A stretch of DNA of 64,000 bases, from the NCBI GenBank assembly GCA_964059195.1, contig CAXKWD010000002.1:50246923-50310922 (forward strand), read 5' to 3'. A model generated the notes under the pieces. That model was not told the origin of the DNA. It was given only the letters and a program-made list of their open reading frames with translations, and did no database searches. This stretch comes from Ectobius pallidus. Lineage: Eukaryota > Arthropoda > Insecta > Blattodea > Ectobiidae. Every line of letters begins with the position of its first letter. The first letter of the stretch is position 1. The translations under genes and the position numbers were made by a program. Shown here in pieces: positions 47,768 to 59,489 of this stretch.

Positions 47768-47935
47768 AACTGCAAGACTCTTGCAACAAGACCAAGACCG
47801 AGTATGCAAGACCGAGACCAAGACCAAGACCAAGACCACTAATGCAAGACCGAGACCAAGACCAAGACCAGGGTTACCTATGCAAGACCAAGACCAAGAC
47901 TGAGAGTGCAATACCAAGGTCTTGGTCTTGCATTT
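47768..47935. repeat. Right subterminal CAAGAC array
   Basis: CAAGACCGAGACCAAGACCA-type units, with a final inverted CTTGGTCTTGC before the terminus. It mirrors the left array. Confidence 0.9.
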
Positions 47936-47959
47936 GCTCATCACTAGTCATTCTAGATT

Positions 47960-49640
47960 AAAGTAGTTGGTGCATAATAATACATTTTACTGTCTACAGA
48001 ATTTATATTCCGAAAATTTCTACCAAAAGAATACTGTCCATTAGAACGCGTCACATAAAGTGAGGAAATAAGTGCCAGTTATATTGTTTTCTTTGAAACT
48101 GAGATTATATTGTTGAAACTGGATCTCGGTGCTCATCATATCTGCGTCGTTAGTAAGTGTATTATTTTTAAATTTAAGTACAGGTTGATATTTCACTCTA
48201 AGATAAATAGTATCCATTGAGATCTATCCTCTAAAGATTATAATAAAAAAACTTGCGTAAACATTTAATGAAAATACACTTGCAGATCATATTCATAACA
48301 ACGCTAGTGAACACAATATAACATGAAAAGCACAAAATATTCACAGATTAAAATTGAAGTCTGCTGCACTAAATGCTATAAAGCTTTATAATTTCATAAT
48401 ATTAATGAAATATTAAGCTTACCACCGGTCCTTAAGCTTCTTGGTGTTTTTTTGAAAGGGCTTAACCGAAATAATCCGTAGCTCCTTTCTGCAAGTAATA
48501 AGAAGAAAGCGTCAGATTCCCTTAGGTTCTAAAATACATTTTACTGAATTGTGACACTGAAATATCTTATTACTCAGAGAAAGGAAAGCAGCGGACAATG
48601 CAAACACAAAAATGTAAAACAAAACTAATAATCTGCGTGAAAATTAACATTATAAAAATACTACATATATTCACACGACAACACTTGAAATGTTGCACTG
48701 TAAGGTAATAAATACATAAAAAAATAATATGTTCACATGGAATTGCCTATATTGCCTATACATTAGGTGGCCCATAATACACTTCACCAAGGATTGCCTG
48801 GAAACATCTTCACATTATACATATTTACAATATTATTATACATAGTAGTACATATACGCACACGGTAGCCTACTTGGAATGGTTGATGTTCGTAAAATTT
48901 AGAAATCTTCAAAAATTTTAGGAATAATCATAAGGATTGTAACTAGTAACAAATGTTTGAAAGTACAGAAGTACCATAACTCCGCAGTTTTAAAAATTTA
49001 TTATTATTTTATTGTTATTAATAGTTTTTATTGTTTTAATAGTTTATTGTTTGTTGGCAGTTTATTGTGTATAACACAAACAATAATATTCTATAAGATT
49101 CTGAGAACATTTTCTCACTTTTCACTGGATTTTCGACTAAAAAATCTACTAAGAAAAGGTTTAACCTTTTACATATCTTCAATAAAATGTATCTCTATTT
49201 CCTTCTAGCTCTTTCTCTTAAGCCGTGTGTTAGTATGCAAAGACACAATACAATTAAAATCTCGAAACGGAAGTGGTCAGTGTAAAAAAAAATTGCATGG
49301 ATGTGTTAGAAATTGACAATAGGCAAGGAGTAAGTGTGAAAAATCAAAACACTCTGTACCTGTAATTCTCTTCTTGGGTACCGTACACTATAAATTAATT
49401 AATGAATAAATTGCGTATTGTAAATAAATCCTTTAAATCCTTGATTGTGTTTTAAAATTTTTAGGCCTACACACTCTTCACTATGCCTATATTATCACCA
49501 GGCTTGACTTCCGAATATTTTAGTGAGATAATATGTTTAGCGCGAATTTTACCGTAATGAAAATAATATGAAAATAACTCCAGCAGTTAAAAGAAAAGTA
49601 TATATTTCCTGGGATCCCGAATATTACTTAAACTATATAT
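47960..49640. other. No recognisable gene
   Basis: AT-rich, no supported coding or transposon signal. Confidence 0.3.
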
Positions 49641-49646
49641 TAGACT

Positions 49647-50985
49647 AGCTGACCCATCAATGCTTCGCATTGTTAGATTGATGTATATATAGGTTAAGTG
49701 AACACAATTTAAAGTCGATTCGATGTACTTCTATAAATCATCAGCCGTCCAGCCAACACGGTGGACGTATTTATATTCCACATAACTTACTCCTTCACCC
49801 GTAGTTTACTCTGATTATGTCTTAAAAAATTTAATCTTTCTATTTCAATTTTGGCAAACATACAGTAAATAGTTGGGCGTAGGGGATGCGTTCGCTCGTC
49901 TCACGCAGCGGGCTCCGATTCGAATACTGGTCGGGACAAGTTACCTAGGTAGAGCTTTTCCCGGGATTTTTCCTCACCTGTGAGACAAATGTCTGGTAAC
50001 TTTAGGCTCTGGTAACTTTAGGCCCTAGTGGTCTCCGGATATCATCTGGCAGCCATTATCATCCTCATCACATCCTCGCTTTGTTCAGAGTGAGTGTGTG
50101 AATGATGTATCTCGTCCTATATGTTTGTGTTGTCTCAGAGGTGGCCCCGGCATTTGGCTGATCACTCATCCGGGAGGCCCTCCATGTCCTTGTCTGGTCA
50201 AGAAAGTATGTATGTGAGCCATAGATAATCCCTCTCCCGACAGGTCGCGGCCCTGTAAGGCCCGGGCAACATGGGTCGCTTAAATGACCCCAAAAGTTTG
50301 GATAAAAACTAAGGTAAAAGATAGATAGATGATATGGTAAATAGAAATTAATCAGGAAATTATATCTATTGATATTGTATGAACTACCTGGTGGTAAAGG
50401 CGGCCGGTGCGTACCGCTGACAACCTTACCAACTTCACGTCCTATTGTCTAAAAATCCGGGAGCCTCAACTTCTTGGTACCCTCTGGGCCCGCATGGCCT
50501 GTAATAGGGAACACTTTACTTACTATCTTTTGCAATGCAGTCCTAGGCTGGCTATAAGAAAAGAGTTCAACTCTTAAGAATGGAACCCAGGACCTTCTAA
50601 ATTTACTTCGTGCCAAAAAATAGTTAATAATAATTTATAGGAATTCTATTGATAGCCTTTCTCATAATTTTATATCCATTAGGTCTACATGAAATCCCAG
50701 TGTCATGCCAAGCCCCCTGTGTAGTTTAAAAAAAATTATGTTGTCATGGGGATTGTATGCATGCAGTATGAATTCCTTTTGGTGAATTTCATAACTTTAC
50801 AACCCTATTTTGGCCCTTATAGGCCCTTAGAGGCCAAAGATTTTGAAATCCTTTCTTAGTGCGCATCTAGAGCCTAGTAGCAATATGTGTACCAAGTTTC
50901 ACGTTCCTAGGCTGTATAGTTTTTGAGAAACCGTGATCAGTCAGTGAGTGAGTGGGTTTTGGCTTTTATATATAGAGATGTTACT
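49647..50985 (+). mobile_element. Arthropod retroelement-like unit (CTAGCTGACCC...TATATATAG), interrupted
   Basis: It begins ACTAGCTGACCCATCAATGC + TTCGCATTG and ends TTTTGGCTTTTATATATAGAG. Just before the end are the landmarks TACCAAGTTTCACGTTCC and AGTCAGTGAGTGAGTGG. This start/end pairing is common in dispersed arthropod repeats thought to be non-LTR-related, though the class is inference. A SINE (49871-50290) is inserted near its 5' side. Confidence 0.5.
49871..50290 (+). mobile_element. tRNA-derived SINE, fullest copy
   Basis: A tRNA-like head (TTGGGCGTAGGGGATGCGTT as the A-box region and GGCTCCGATTCGAATACTGG containing the B-box) is followed by a body of about 350 bp. The body holds ACAAATGTCTGGTAACTTTA, GGCTGATCACTCATCCGGG and CATGTCCTTGTCTGGTC. 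The 3' end is CAGGTCGCGGCCCTGTAAGG + CCCGGGC. Copies are at 9120-9466 (antisense) and 19409-19480. A GATAGATAGAT tail follows. Confidence 0.8.
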
Positions 50986-50989
50986 TTTG

Positions 50990-52110
50990 CAAGTTATAAG
51001 AATTACGAATTGCAGTACTACAAGAAATTGGATGAGTGTTAAGTTCTTTCAAATGAAGGCATAGAGAATAAATTACCGACAAGCCTTGATAATATAAAGT
51101 ATAGGCCTATTGCGAAATAAGGGTAAAGCGTGAAATCGAGTTGTTACGTGTATTGCATACTATTTTTTGAAAGATGGTAATTTTAGTTAATCAATAAGTT
51201 TTAATGTTACGATTACGGTCAAAATGGTTGCAGATAACTATTTTTCTGATGTGATGGAATGTACTGAAATAGATGTGACGTGAATAGTCGGTTCTGCAAC
51301 ACTAATAACGGAAAAATGGACACGAAGGTATGGAATAGCATATTCAAGTTCATGAAGTGGGTCGATGACAAGAAAATTGATTTAAAAGAAAAGGCATTGC
51401 TGGCGTATTTTGTCAGGTTTGAAATTCTAAAGATTTCTGAAAATCTGAAGTCCGAATAGTTTGTCATGGAGCCAGCACAATGGCCTTTTTTGTATGAATT
51501 ATAAAAAATGAGAACCATTCATTACAATTACAGCATTCTAGCATCAAATAATGTTTACAACGAGGTATTGTAAATTGTAAATACTTTCATATCAATAAAC
51601 CTACTCTGTGATTAATTTCAACAACAACAAATGATTAAATCATGTTTTGGAGGCAGAAGGTTGAATGTGCGAAGTTATCGTGCAGGTCTCCTAGTGTTAT
51701 AAATATTAGCTGGAATCGAAATACGTTTCGTATCTTCCTACAGCAAGTACACCTATATCATACCGCTTTGAAATAACTCCTGCCGATGTCGGAGTAGTGA
51801 TTTGTTGCAAATGGGTTGGTATATCAATGAATACAATCAGTATAGTCCATAAAATGCTTTAGCATTCCCATGGTATATAAAACTCAGTGGTTTCTCTTTA
51901 GTCATCAGGTCTTTTCTGTTCAATGTTGTCTCTACAATGAAGAATTTTAATGGATATTGGTATTATCAGTGCAATCTTCTCATTTTTGTAAGAACATGAA
52001 TGCTAAATACGATGTTACAAAAACTTTGTTTTCTTTTGTTAAGTTTCGTTTTGTTTTACACGGTTATTTAACGAAGATTGCGAATTGTTCATAGGCCAGA
52101 AACCCACGAG
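50990..52110. other. Mostly unassigned; partial copy of the palindrome-bearing repeat
   Basis: Near 51147-51185 the sequence GTATTGCATACTATTTTTTG matches the interior of the repeats at 29981 and 30969. A 47-codon plus-strand frame (51316-51459) has protein-like Lys/Glu/Asp content but no recognisable domain. Confidence 0.3.
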
Positions 52111-52116
52111 CATTTT

Positions 52117-52735
52117 TGAAGTGAAACTTCTTTAGCCGCGGTAGGGGTAAATCGAGAGCTTGTGTAACGCTCAAAAATCGTCACGAAATTAATGTAACGC
52201 TCAAAATCGTCACGAAATGAGTGAAGTGTGACGGAACGGACTGCACAGAAAACAATCACCTCAATGATCAGGCTTATTCAAAGTTTAAGAAATCCAAAAA
52301 TTAAAACTTACAAAATCAAAAATCGAATATTAAAAAATCGAAAAACCATAATTAAAAAAATTTTAAAAATTCAAAGATCCAAAATTTAAGAAAATATAAA
52401 ATTAAAAGATCCAAAATTCCAAAATTTAAAACCCAAATTCAAAAGTCCAAAAATCCAAAATTTAACAAATAAAAAATCCAAATATCCAAAATTTAAAAAT
52501 CAAAAATTAAAAAAATTCAACAATAAAAATTTAAAACATAAAAAATCCAAAATAAAAATCCAAAATTTAATAATAAAAAATCCAAAATCCAGAATTTTAA
52601 AAAGTCCAAAAACCCAATATTAAAAAGTCCAACAATCCAAAATTTTAAAAATCCAATAATCCAAAATTTAAAAATAAAAAAATTAAAACAAGTTTCACTT
52701 CTGTCGCGTGATGTTCCACGCACACTTTTTATAGT
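52117..52735 (+). mobile_element. 'GAAGTGAAACTTC' element with CCAAAATTT minisatellite, copy 2
   Basis: The head TTTTGAAGTGAAACTTCTTT with AGCCGCGGTAGGGGTAAATC is followed by about 400 bp of irregular AAAATCCAAAATTTAA units. It finishes in CAAGTTTCACTTCTGTCGCG and TTCCACGCACAC. GAAGTGAAACTT appears near both ends in inverted orientation, which may represent termini. Head and tail pieces also occur separated inside 32850-34415. Confidence 0.7.
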
Positions 52736-52769
52736 GTTTGGTTTCTCTGTAGACTGTCGCATTTACGCA

Positions 52770-52990
52770 CACAAAAAACCCCATTGACCTGAGCAGGGAT
52801 CGAGTAAAAGCCAGTGCTTGATAGATTCTTCCAGTCAGGTTGACTAGGATTCAGTAGCAGGGTATCCATGAAACTCTGATCAACCAAACTGACTGAAAAG
52901 GTGATTGAGGAAAAGCCAAGAGATATTTTTCTGGTCAGGAATCGAACCAGCGTTATTACGCAAAAGTACGAGGACAGGGTAAGTTGACAA
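52770..52990 (-). repeat. Probable tRNA-derived SINE, antisense
   Basis: The minus strand carries a B-box-like GCTGGTTCGATTCCTGACC at about 52930-52950. A body follows with CAGTTTGGTTGATCAGAG and GATCCCTGCTCAGGTCAATGG. No clear A-box. Confidence 0.4.
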
Positions 52991-52999
52991 AAACTACAA

Positions 53000-53630
53000 A
53001 ATTAACATTGTTTTGAATAGGATCTCTTTTTCCAGCAAATGACACCATAACAGAACAGCAATTAGCAAATTAATGCAAAATCTCGTCTGCTTTCCTCGGA
53101 ACTTCTACTTCCTTTTGTCGTGGATTGTATTTTGTTAATTTCACACCGCACAACACCTTCATTTGTTTCTGTTATTACTATCTGTACTCCGCGAACTAAT
53201 CTGAAGCGCGTTATCAAATTATACAGTTCTTGATGGATTGAAAATATCATGGCAAATCTAATAACACACCTTCTCCACTTCTGTATTAAACCCACCTCTA
53301 TATATTTTCGCCTTCTCTCTATCTCTATCACCCTCTCTCATTTCATCTATAGCTTCCTCACTTTCACTTGTAGAAGAAATTTCAAACCGTAAAGTGAATT
53401 GGAGTTGTGTAAAACCGTAAAACATTGTGGACAAATACAGGCATGGTGTCGACAACGTCGACTGAATGAAGAAAATTGTAGCCCATATTCTAGAATACAT
53501 TCTCTCATAATATGAATCTTTTGGTGCAAAAGTGAAATTTGGCTTAACCTGAATCAACAAAAAATAAAAAATTTCACTTTCAGTTTATTTCATGTAAGTT
53601 ATTGAAGGAAAATATCCCGACAGAGGTTGT
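53000..53630. other. No recognisable gene
   Basis: Minus-strand frames of 89-100 codons (53062-53331 and 53258-53560) overlap one another. They show no domain I recognise, and neither has clear splice or start support. Confidence 0.25.
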
Positions 53631-53642
53631 TTTCACAGAAAC

Positions 53643-53983
53643 CATAGGCGTACCGAGGGGGGTTTTGGGGGTTTGGGTTTTTGATTAAAAAAAGGGAAAT
53701 TGTATAATTTTTTTAAGTCTGCCCATAAATTACTTAATACAAGTATAAAGCGTGGGAAGCTTAAAACTCGTTATTTTGCGTCTTAATTTTTAAAATTTTC
53801 CGGGGAAAGACCCCGGAAGCTTAAAACTCGTTATTTTGCATCTTCATTTTTAAAATTTTCCCGGGAAGGACCCCCGGAAGCTTAAAATTCGTTATTTTGC
53901 ATCTTAATTTTTAAAATTTTCCCCCAGACCCCGCGGATGTTATAACCCCCCCCCCCCATATGATCAGCCTGGTTACGCCTATG
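53643..53983 (-). mobile_element. hAT-type MITE, family CATAGGCGTA, copy 2 with perfect 8-bp TSD
   Basis: The termini are CATAGGCGTA ... TACGCCTATG. The flanking duplication is ACAGAAAC (53635-53642 and 53984-53991), perfect. The reverse complement follows 38633-39015 throughout, including the three ~60-bp units with AACGAGTTTTAAGCTTCCGG. It also includes the poly-G/C tract and the GTATAAAGCGTGGG-type block. It lacks about 40 bp relative to copy 1. Confidence 0.95.
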
Positions 53984-53999
53984 ACAGAAACTGTCATTT

Positions 54000-54945
54000 T
54001 CAACAGCTTTCTTTGACTGACAGGAGAAGATATTTTATGGTAGAAGTGGTACTTGGCCTTAGTTTGTTATTTTCCTACAAGATGCATGAAAATCGTATTT
54101 TCTGGAAGAAAAGTGACAAGGGTAGATTTTGTTACAATGAATCGGGGTTCTATAAGAGCACTGTTCTAATAGTTCACCTTTTATCAGGTAGGCCTAGCGG
54201 AGTACAGAAAGCCATGCAGCATTTTTTACTAAAGAAACAATATCTCTGAGTTTTAGGGCACAACCAATGTATACCATTCTGATATCCTTATTTAAAATCC
54301 AGCTTCTTATCACGACTATCATTCAATTAATAATATTCCTGATTATCATATGCTTTTGGGTGTTGCACTGTCTGAGAGGAGTGTAGGCATGGGTAGTCCA
54401 AAAATTTCGCATATGTAGCAAAGAGAAAAACAGCAAATGCTGCGTGGTTCACACATTGCATTATAATCCATATTTACGGGTTTTATTTGAAGTACAACAC
54501 AGGCAAATATAATATCACACAAGCCATGCATTGCAGGAGATTTATGGTAGTAGGTTACGGGAGTTTCCATGAAGGATAAAATTAAATAATTTGTTGAAGT
54601 GCCTGTAGCCGAATAAAAACAAGACTGATGTGCATGGTTTAACTGTAGCAACAAAGAATACACTACTTCCAACAACTACTAACTGAATATTTACAAAAAA
54701 TATATATATATATTTACCTTGAAATATGGAAAAATTGCAGTTCAAAACTATACAGCAAGACTGGCCAACCTGAACTTAACTATGAGCCACATTTTATACC
54801 CGGAGTGTCTCTTTAAGCCAACTGAAAAGCTAGTTTTTTGTATTTAATTGATCATAAACAGCATCTTCCATTTTATATAGAATATTATATCCAAAGATTA
54901 TACGTTTTACAACTTTAAATCACAATAGATTACAAAGATGTTTCA
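54000..54945. other. No recognisable gene
   Basis: Frames at 54013-54249 (plus) and 54346-54675 (minus, 109 codons) have no recognisable domain. Confidence 0.25.
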
Positions 54946-54954
54946 TAAAGCTAG

Positions 54955-55165
54955 CTATGGTTGAGAGATTTAATTGGTGTTCCAAGTACTGTAAGAAACT
55001 CTAACAAAAGTTGGTTCCACAGTATGACAAATCTTTCAGTTCCGGTGGCGACATGTTGAAAAATAGCTGAACGCTTGCTGTATCTGTTGGAATATATATG
55101 TTCATGAAATTGTGTTTTGTTTCTGTAAACGGCCCCAGGGAAACTTACTTTATGGACGTGCCTCG
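54955..55165 (+). mobile_element. Mariner 3' end: C-terminal codons plus right TIR
   Basis: The plus strand decodes to a 'LVPQYDKSFSSGGDMLKN'-like stretch, the usual K-x-x-x-x-x-G-G-D-Y end of a mariner transposase. The 3'-UTR follows and then a terminus ACTTTATGGACGTGCCTCG with TA at 55166-55167. The same terminus, inverted, lies at 63895-64000. No left end was found nearby. Confidence 0.7.
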
Positions 55166-55851
55166 TACATACTTCGGCATAATGGATTAGTGAAGAGAGT
55201 AATAGAAGGGCAAGTTGAAGTTACAGGGGATGACCTCGCAAACAAACAAACAAACAAGCAAACAATAAACAAATAATGTTATTATACTTGAAGGTATGAG
55301 TTGTGGTCCCTACTATCAATTCAAGAGGAAAACAGAAAAGCTTCTGAACTCGAGAGCTGCTGCCACCCAGCTTAACAGCCACTAACCCAGAAGAAAAGAA
55401 CTGTACTAAATACAACGCTGTCTAAAAATACTGTTATTGAATTCCCTGCTGTTATGCTATAATATAGGACAAAAAAACCAGCTGATTGAAATCGAAAGTG
55501 GGTCAGTGTTGTATGAGGCAGTGTGAAGACAAAGATACAACAGTATTACCAGTATTTGAGATCAATACATCATCAGTCACACTCAGAGGGAATGTTGTCA
55601 CCAGCAGAATTACACACCGGGGACTCACATCCCTGGTTTCTTCCTGCCCGAAATGTGTCAAGACTTAGGACTTCCTCATTCGCAGAAAGTACGCTACTGG
55701 ACCACAGAGAAGATTCATTCTACACGCCTCGTGGAATGAATAATTTAAAGAACGGCTGGCAATAATCACTTTCTCGACCCGCATAGGTAAGGGAAATGTT
55801 CAAAAAGATATTGTTATTTTTTAATGTTTATCCTATATTTATTCAATTTTG

Positions 55852-56640
55852 ACCAATGGTTCCCAACAGTTTCTACCTGGTAGCCCCTTTGCAACCCCAG
55901 AATATCCCATGCCCCCTATATTTTTAATTGTATTTTATGTAGGCCTATGTATTTATTTATTTATTTATTTATTGCTTCTTACGAAGAACTTTGGCATTAA
56001 TCTACAATACACGCCTTAATAAAAGGGAGGTTACCAAATGTAGAGCAACACAAAATTATTGTATGGTATGGTATGGTAAGGTGCATCTTTATTCTTATAT
56101 ACATATTAAATACATGATCCATATAATAAATCCAACGCACGGGCCTAGACGGCCGTTCGTGCTTTTACTATGCACAGGACAAAGAAAAAAAAATGTAACA
56201 CTAATAGTACAAAACAATATAATACGAAAACTTGGTTAATTTCCTAATGATATTGCTTTCATTTGAACAACATTTATTTCACCCTAACGTTTTTATGAGA
56301 TGAAAATCATAAGAAGAATATTGAGAACGTCAATGAGACGGTTGAACTTTTTTTTCCTGGAGCTCTTGAATGTTTCCTGCATTTCTAAGCACATCCTAGT
56401 TCAGACGACTGCGGTGTTCTGTATTCATGATGACCAGTGTCGAGAATACGGTCTCACATAGGTAAGTAGATGAGTGATGACTTTTAAGGCTTCCTTTGCC
56501 AATAGTGTATAAATAAGAAGGAAAGTGCCCGAAAATTCTTCCAGCCTCATTTGTTTCCACTTTCTTTCGAGCTGTCCGCGCCCCATGTAATTCTCTCATG
56601 CAACTCAGGGAGGCGCGCCTCCCAGGTTGAGAACCACTCG
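55852..56640. mobile_element. hAT (Charlie-like) element, degenerate
   Basis: The left end CCAATGGTTCCCAAC and right end GGTTGAGAACCACTCG are inverted relatives of the well-known CAGTGGTTCTCAACC hAT terminus. No matching 8-bp duplication remains. The interior holds a minus-strand transposase remnant (56396-56599), a TTTA microsatellite (55950-55972) and a GTATGGTATGGTA stretch that may mark a nested insertion. Confidence 0.65.
56396..56599 (-). pseudogene. hAT transposase C-terminal fragment
   Basis: The minus-strand frame includes 'SSTYLCETVFSTLVIMNTEH' followed by 'RSRLN'. This matches the hAT C-terminal signature (S/T-Y-x-C-E-x-x-F-S-x-L-x-x-x-K/N-x-x-x-R-x-R-L). The reading continues a few codons past the stop in degenerate form. 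Upstream domains are absent. The Met start is incidental. Confidence 0.75.
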
Positions 56641-56659
56641 TATAGACTAAGTAAACGAC

Positions 56660-57745
56660 TTATAAATTATACTTTGATTTATTTACTTTGATTTCATGAG
56701 CAGCGTGGGTGATACTACAGACTGAAGTATATAAACAAACGCACATTTAAAAAAAGTAAAAATCAGTACAGATGAATTCAATAAATACAACAGTAGAATC
56801 ACAGGTAGTTCAAGACTACTATCGTCTGAATCCGAAACTTCTGCCTTCACTCTTGTGACTGTGTAAATCCACGAACTAGCTGAACTCTGCCCAAAGTTTC
56901 CTCTAGATCCCCTTAAGACATTGCATTAATCATTAACACTACTATAAATACCACAAGGTGTCTAACTCTGATACTAAGTTTGGTATTAGGAATATAACTT
57001 TATTAGAATTTGAAACTTCATACGGGGTGAAAGTAATACCACTGTGGAGATTTTAACAACTTATTTCTTCGGTAGAATTACTAATAAGTAATTCCCAAGT
57101 CAATACTTCCGCAAGAAAAAGTGAAATTTCCTCGGGGACTTTAACACAATACTTTTCTTCGCAGTAGAACGAATTTACTATTAAAGAAACCGATAAAGAA
57201 TTATTGAGAGTTTGTCAATGTTATTTCGTGAAGAGATTTCATTATGTTCTATAGGGTGATGGGGAATAAATGCTGCCAATTACAATTAAATTTGAAGCTG
57301 AACTTATGTTAAAATACCTCAACCATTAAATGTACCCAAAAGAACAACACATTAAATGTTAATTTTGGTTTTATATAAATTTTGAATATGAAATGTAAAG
57401 AAATGATTAGCTAAGCAGTTCAAGTGGAAAAATAAAGATAAAGAAAAATATTTAATTTTTAATATCTCTGTGGTCGTAATCTGTGCATTACTGAATCTTC
57501 ATGTAATACTACACTAAATTTTAATATGAATATAAAATTGAACATTTACACGGAAATGTTGCACATATTATTTTTCAGTTTCATCCTTCACATTTCCGAA
57601 ACTCTTTGAGTGAGACTGTATAAGCTTTTCATTATTAGGCTATGTATCACGAAACCTAACAGTTTAATTATTCATGTACATAATTATGTAAGACATACAG
57701 CCTTAGCATACCTATACTTGATGAAATAGGGCTCCTTGTATTGGA
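56660..57745. other. No recognisable gene
   Basis: AT-rich, no supported signal. Confidence 0.3.
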
Positions 57746-57747
57746 TG

Positions 57748-57748
<1 letters not shown>

Positions 57749-57791
<43 letters not shown>
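57749..57791 (+). repeat. (AAT)n microsatellite
   Basis: About 14 AAT/ATA triplets. Confidence 0.95.
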
Positions 57792-57792
<1 letters not shown>

Positions 57793-58127
57793 TGAATTAC
57801 CTATATATCATTGTAAATACTCCTAATTATTGGTGTGCCAGTATTAAAGTATTCGCTGACAGCTTGTTTGCAGATTGAAAGTGGTTTCGCTATGCTCCTA
57901 CCCCTCCTTATAAGCTATAACCTACGTTCAGTAAAACAAAACCATCATTGCCAGTGTTTTCTATGAATTCAGCATTAAAGCACTTCTTATGTCACGACTG
58001 TATACCGATTTACCGTATTAAATTACTTGGCTACATCCCAGTTTCCTGACTTTTGTCAAAAAGAGGAAAATGCGAAAGAAGCTCACAGGTTTACTAGTAG
58101 ATTTTATTACTATACATAACAGACTAA

Positions 58128-58130
<3 letters not shown>

Positions 58131-58161
<31 letters not shown>
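58131..58161 (+). repeat. (GT)n microsatellite
   Basis: About 15 clean GT units followed by ATGCATAGG. Confidence 0.95.
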
Positions 58162-58163
<2 letters not shown>

Positions 58164-58169
58164 CATAGG

Positions 58170-59395
58170 TGAATGGTCGTATTATTGAAAAGGCCCAAAA
58201 GAACTATGTCGCAGTTGATTAATGTATTGACTGGCAGATGAGTAAATTAAGTTTCGATCCTCAATTAAGTCACTGGATATTTTAAATCGGCTTAATTCTT
58301 CTGAGGACACTATGGTTCTTAGTCGATCCAGCATATAAAATAGATTACGTAGTACAGCTCCTTAGGACTTGCAACTTAATCATTTTAATGTGCATAATAT
58401 CTATTAAAAAAAAGGAAACCACATCCTGAAAGAATATTCAGGGTAATACCTAACATTCACAAAAATAACTTTATTTTATTTTATTTGTTCATATTTTCTT
58501 CATGCGTAAGAGAAGAAATGGAACCTACATATTAATAAATTATGGCAGACATATACTGAATTATGCACACAGTTTTTTTTCAGGTAATAATAGAGAATTG
58601 CAATTTCATTTTTAATAATAAAAAAGAATTGAGCGCTAAGATGGTTATGGCAGTTAGTCCCGGATATGTGGAATTGAGTGTTTGGATGTCTACTTCTCTA
58701 TCAGTCCCACTCTCCATCTTACTGCTTCAATTTCCTTCCAAGTTAAATTTTCGCAGTGACAGCATCGCTGTCAGAAACAATTCTTATATTCAGGGAAAAT
58801 GTCCTCCTTATACTATACGACATTAAAAGCTCGAAGGAGTTTGCATTTCGCTTATTGAATGAGTTAGATTGTTATTATTATCATTTTGTTAAATATGTAG
58901 ATGTACGATTGCAACATTTTATATTCATCAGGCAAAGGGGAGATCCTAGAATTTGACAAAGCATAACACTATACTTAGGGAAACAATATTCTGGATATGC
59001 TGTATTCTTTGCAGGGTAGTTAGCTAACATGCAAGCGAAAATCATATAATGTTACGGGTAGAGCTAAAAAGCCGGATAAACTCAAGATTACCCGGGTAAA
59101 ATGCACTTTTCCCGATCAGTTTGGGTCAAGCAAGATTTCTCTCGCTTTGGGTTTCATCCGGGTAAAGCGCGATCGTTTCCTCCAAAACTATCATATTACT
59201 TATGATTTGATCTATTCCCTTCATTGTGTGATTTTCATATTGTATGTGTTTGTTTTTTCTTTTTTCTGTTTTGTTTAATTGTAGTATTAGTTTAAATATT
59301 TTGTTGTATTTTTAGTATTACATTAATAATATTAGTGTTGTAAAACTGGTGTAATTAGTATAAGAGAATGTTGTAATTGGGCAATGAGCCTGTTA
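58170..59395. other. No recognisable gene
   Basis: AT-rich. A locally GC-richer patch at 59045-59180 repeats the word CCCGGGTAAA/CCGGGTAAAG and may be a repeat fragment. The segment 59220-59400, ending GGGCAATGAGCCTG...TTCTC plus an A run, resembles a LINE 3' end. Confidence 0.3.
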
Positions 59396-59411
59396 TATTC
59401 TCAAAAAAAAA

Positions 59412-59481
<70 letters not shown>
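59412..59481 (+). repeat. (AAT)n microsatellite after an A run
   Basis: An A-run at 59403-59412 grades into about 22 AAT triplets, a usual outcome when a retroelement's A-tail slips. The Leu-rich frame is spurious. Confidence 0.95.
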
Positions 59482-59483
<2 letters not shown>

Positions 59484-59489
59484 AATAAT

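Larger units (their letters stand above)
45516..47946. mobile_element. hAT-like element, 2.43 kb, with CAAGAC arrays at both ends
   Basis: The termini are TAGTAATGAGC on the left and GCTCATCACTA on the right (10 of 11 inverted). The flanks are CTCATTCT (45508-45515) and GTCATTCT (47947-47954), 7 of 8 matching. Immediately inside each end is a hexamer array of CAAGAC/GACCAA units running in both orientations (about 45524-45710 and 47768-47935). The interior is AT-rich with a nested SINE (46360-46510) and no recognisable transposase. A minus-strand frame at 47253-47447 is of unknown nature. Confidence 0.8.

Noticed and set aside
53062..53560. Three overlapping minus-strand frames
   Set aside because: They occupy overlapping positions in different frames and none shows a domain.
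54346..54675. 109-codon minus-strand frame with Cys-rich stretches
   Set aside because: The cysteine spacing matches no family I know and there is no sign of splicing context. It overlaps another frame of equal quality.
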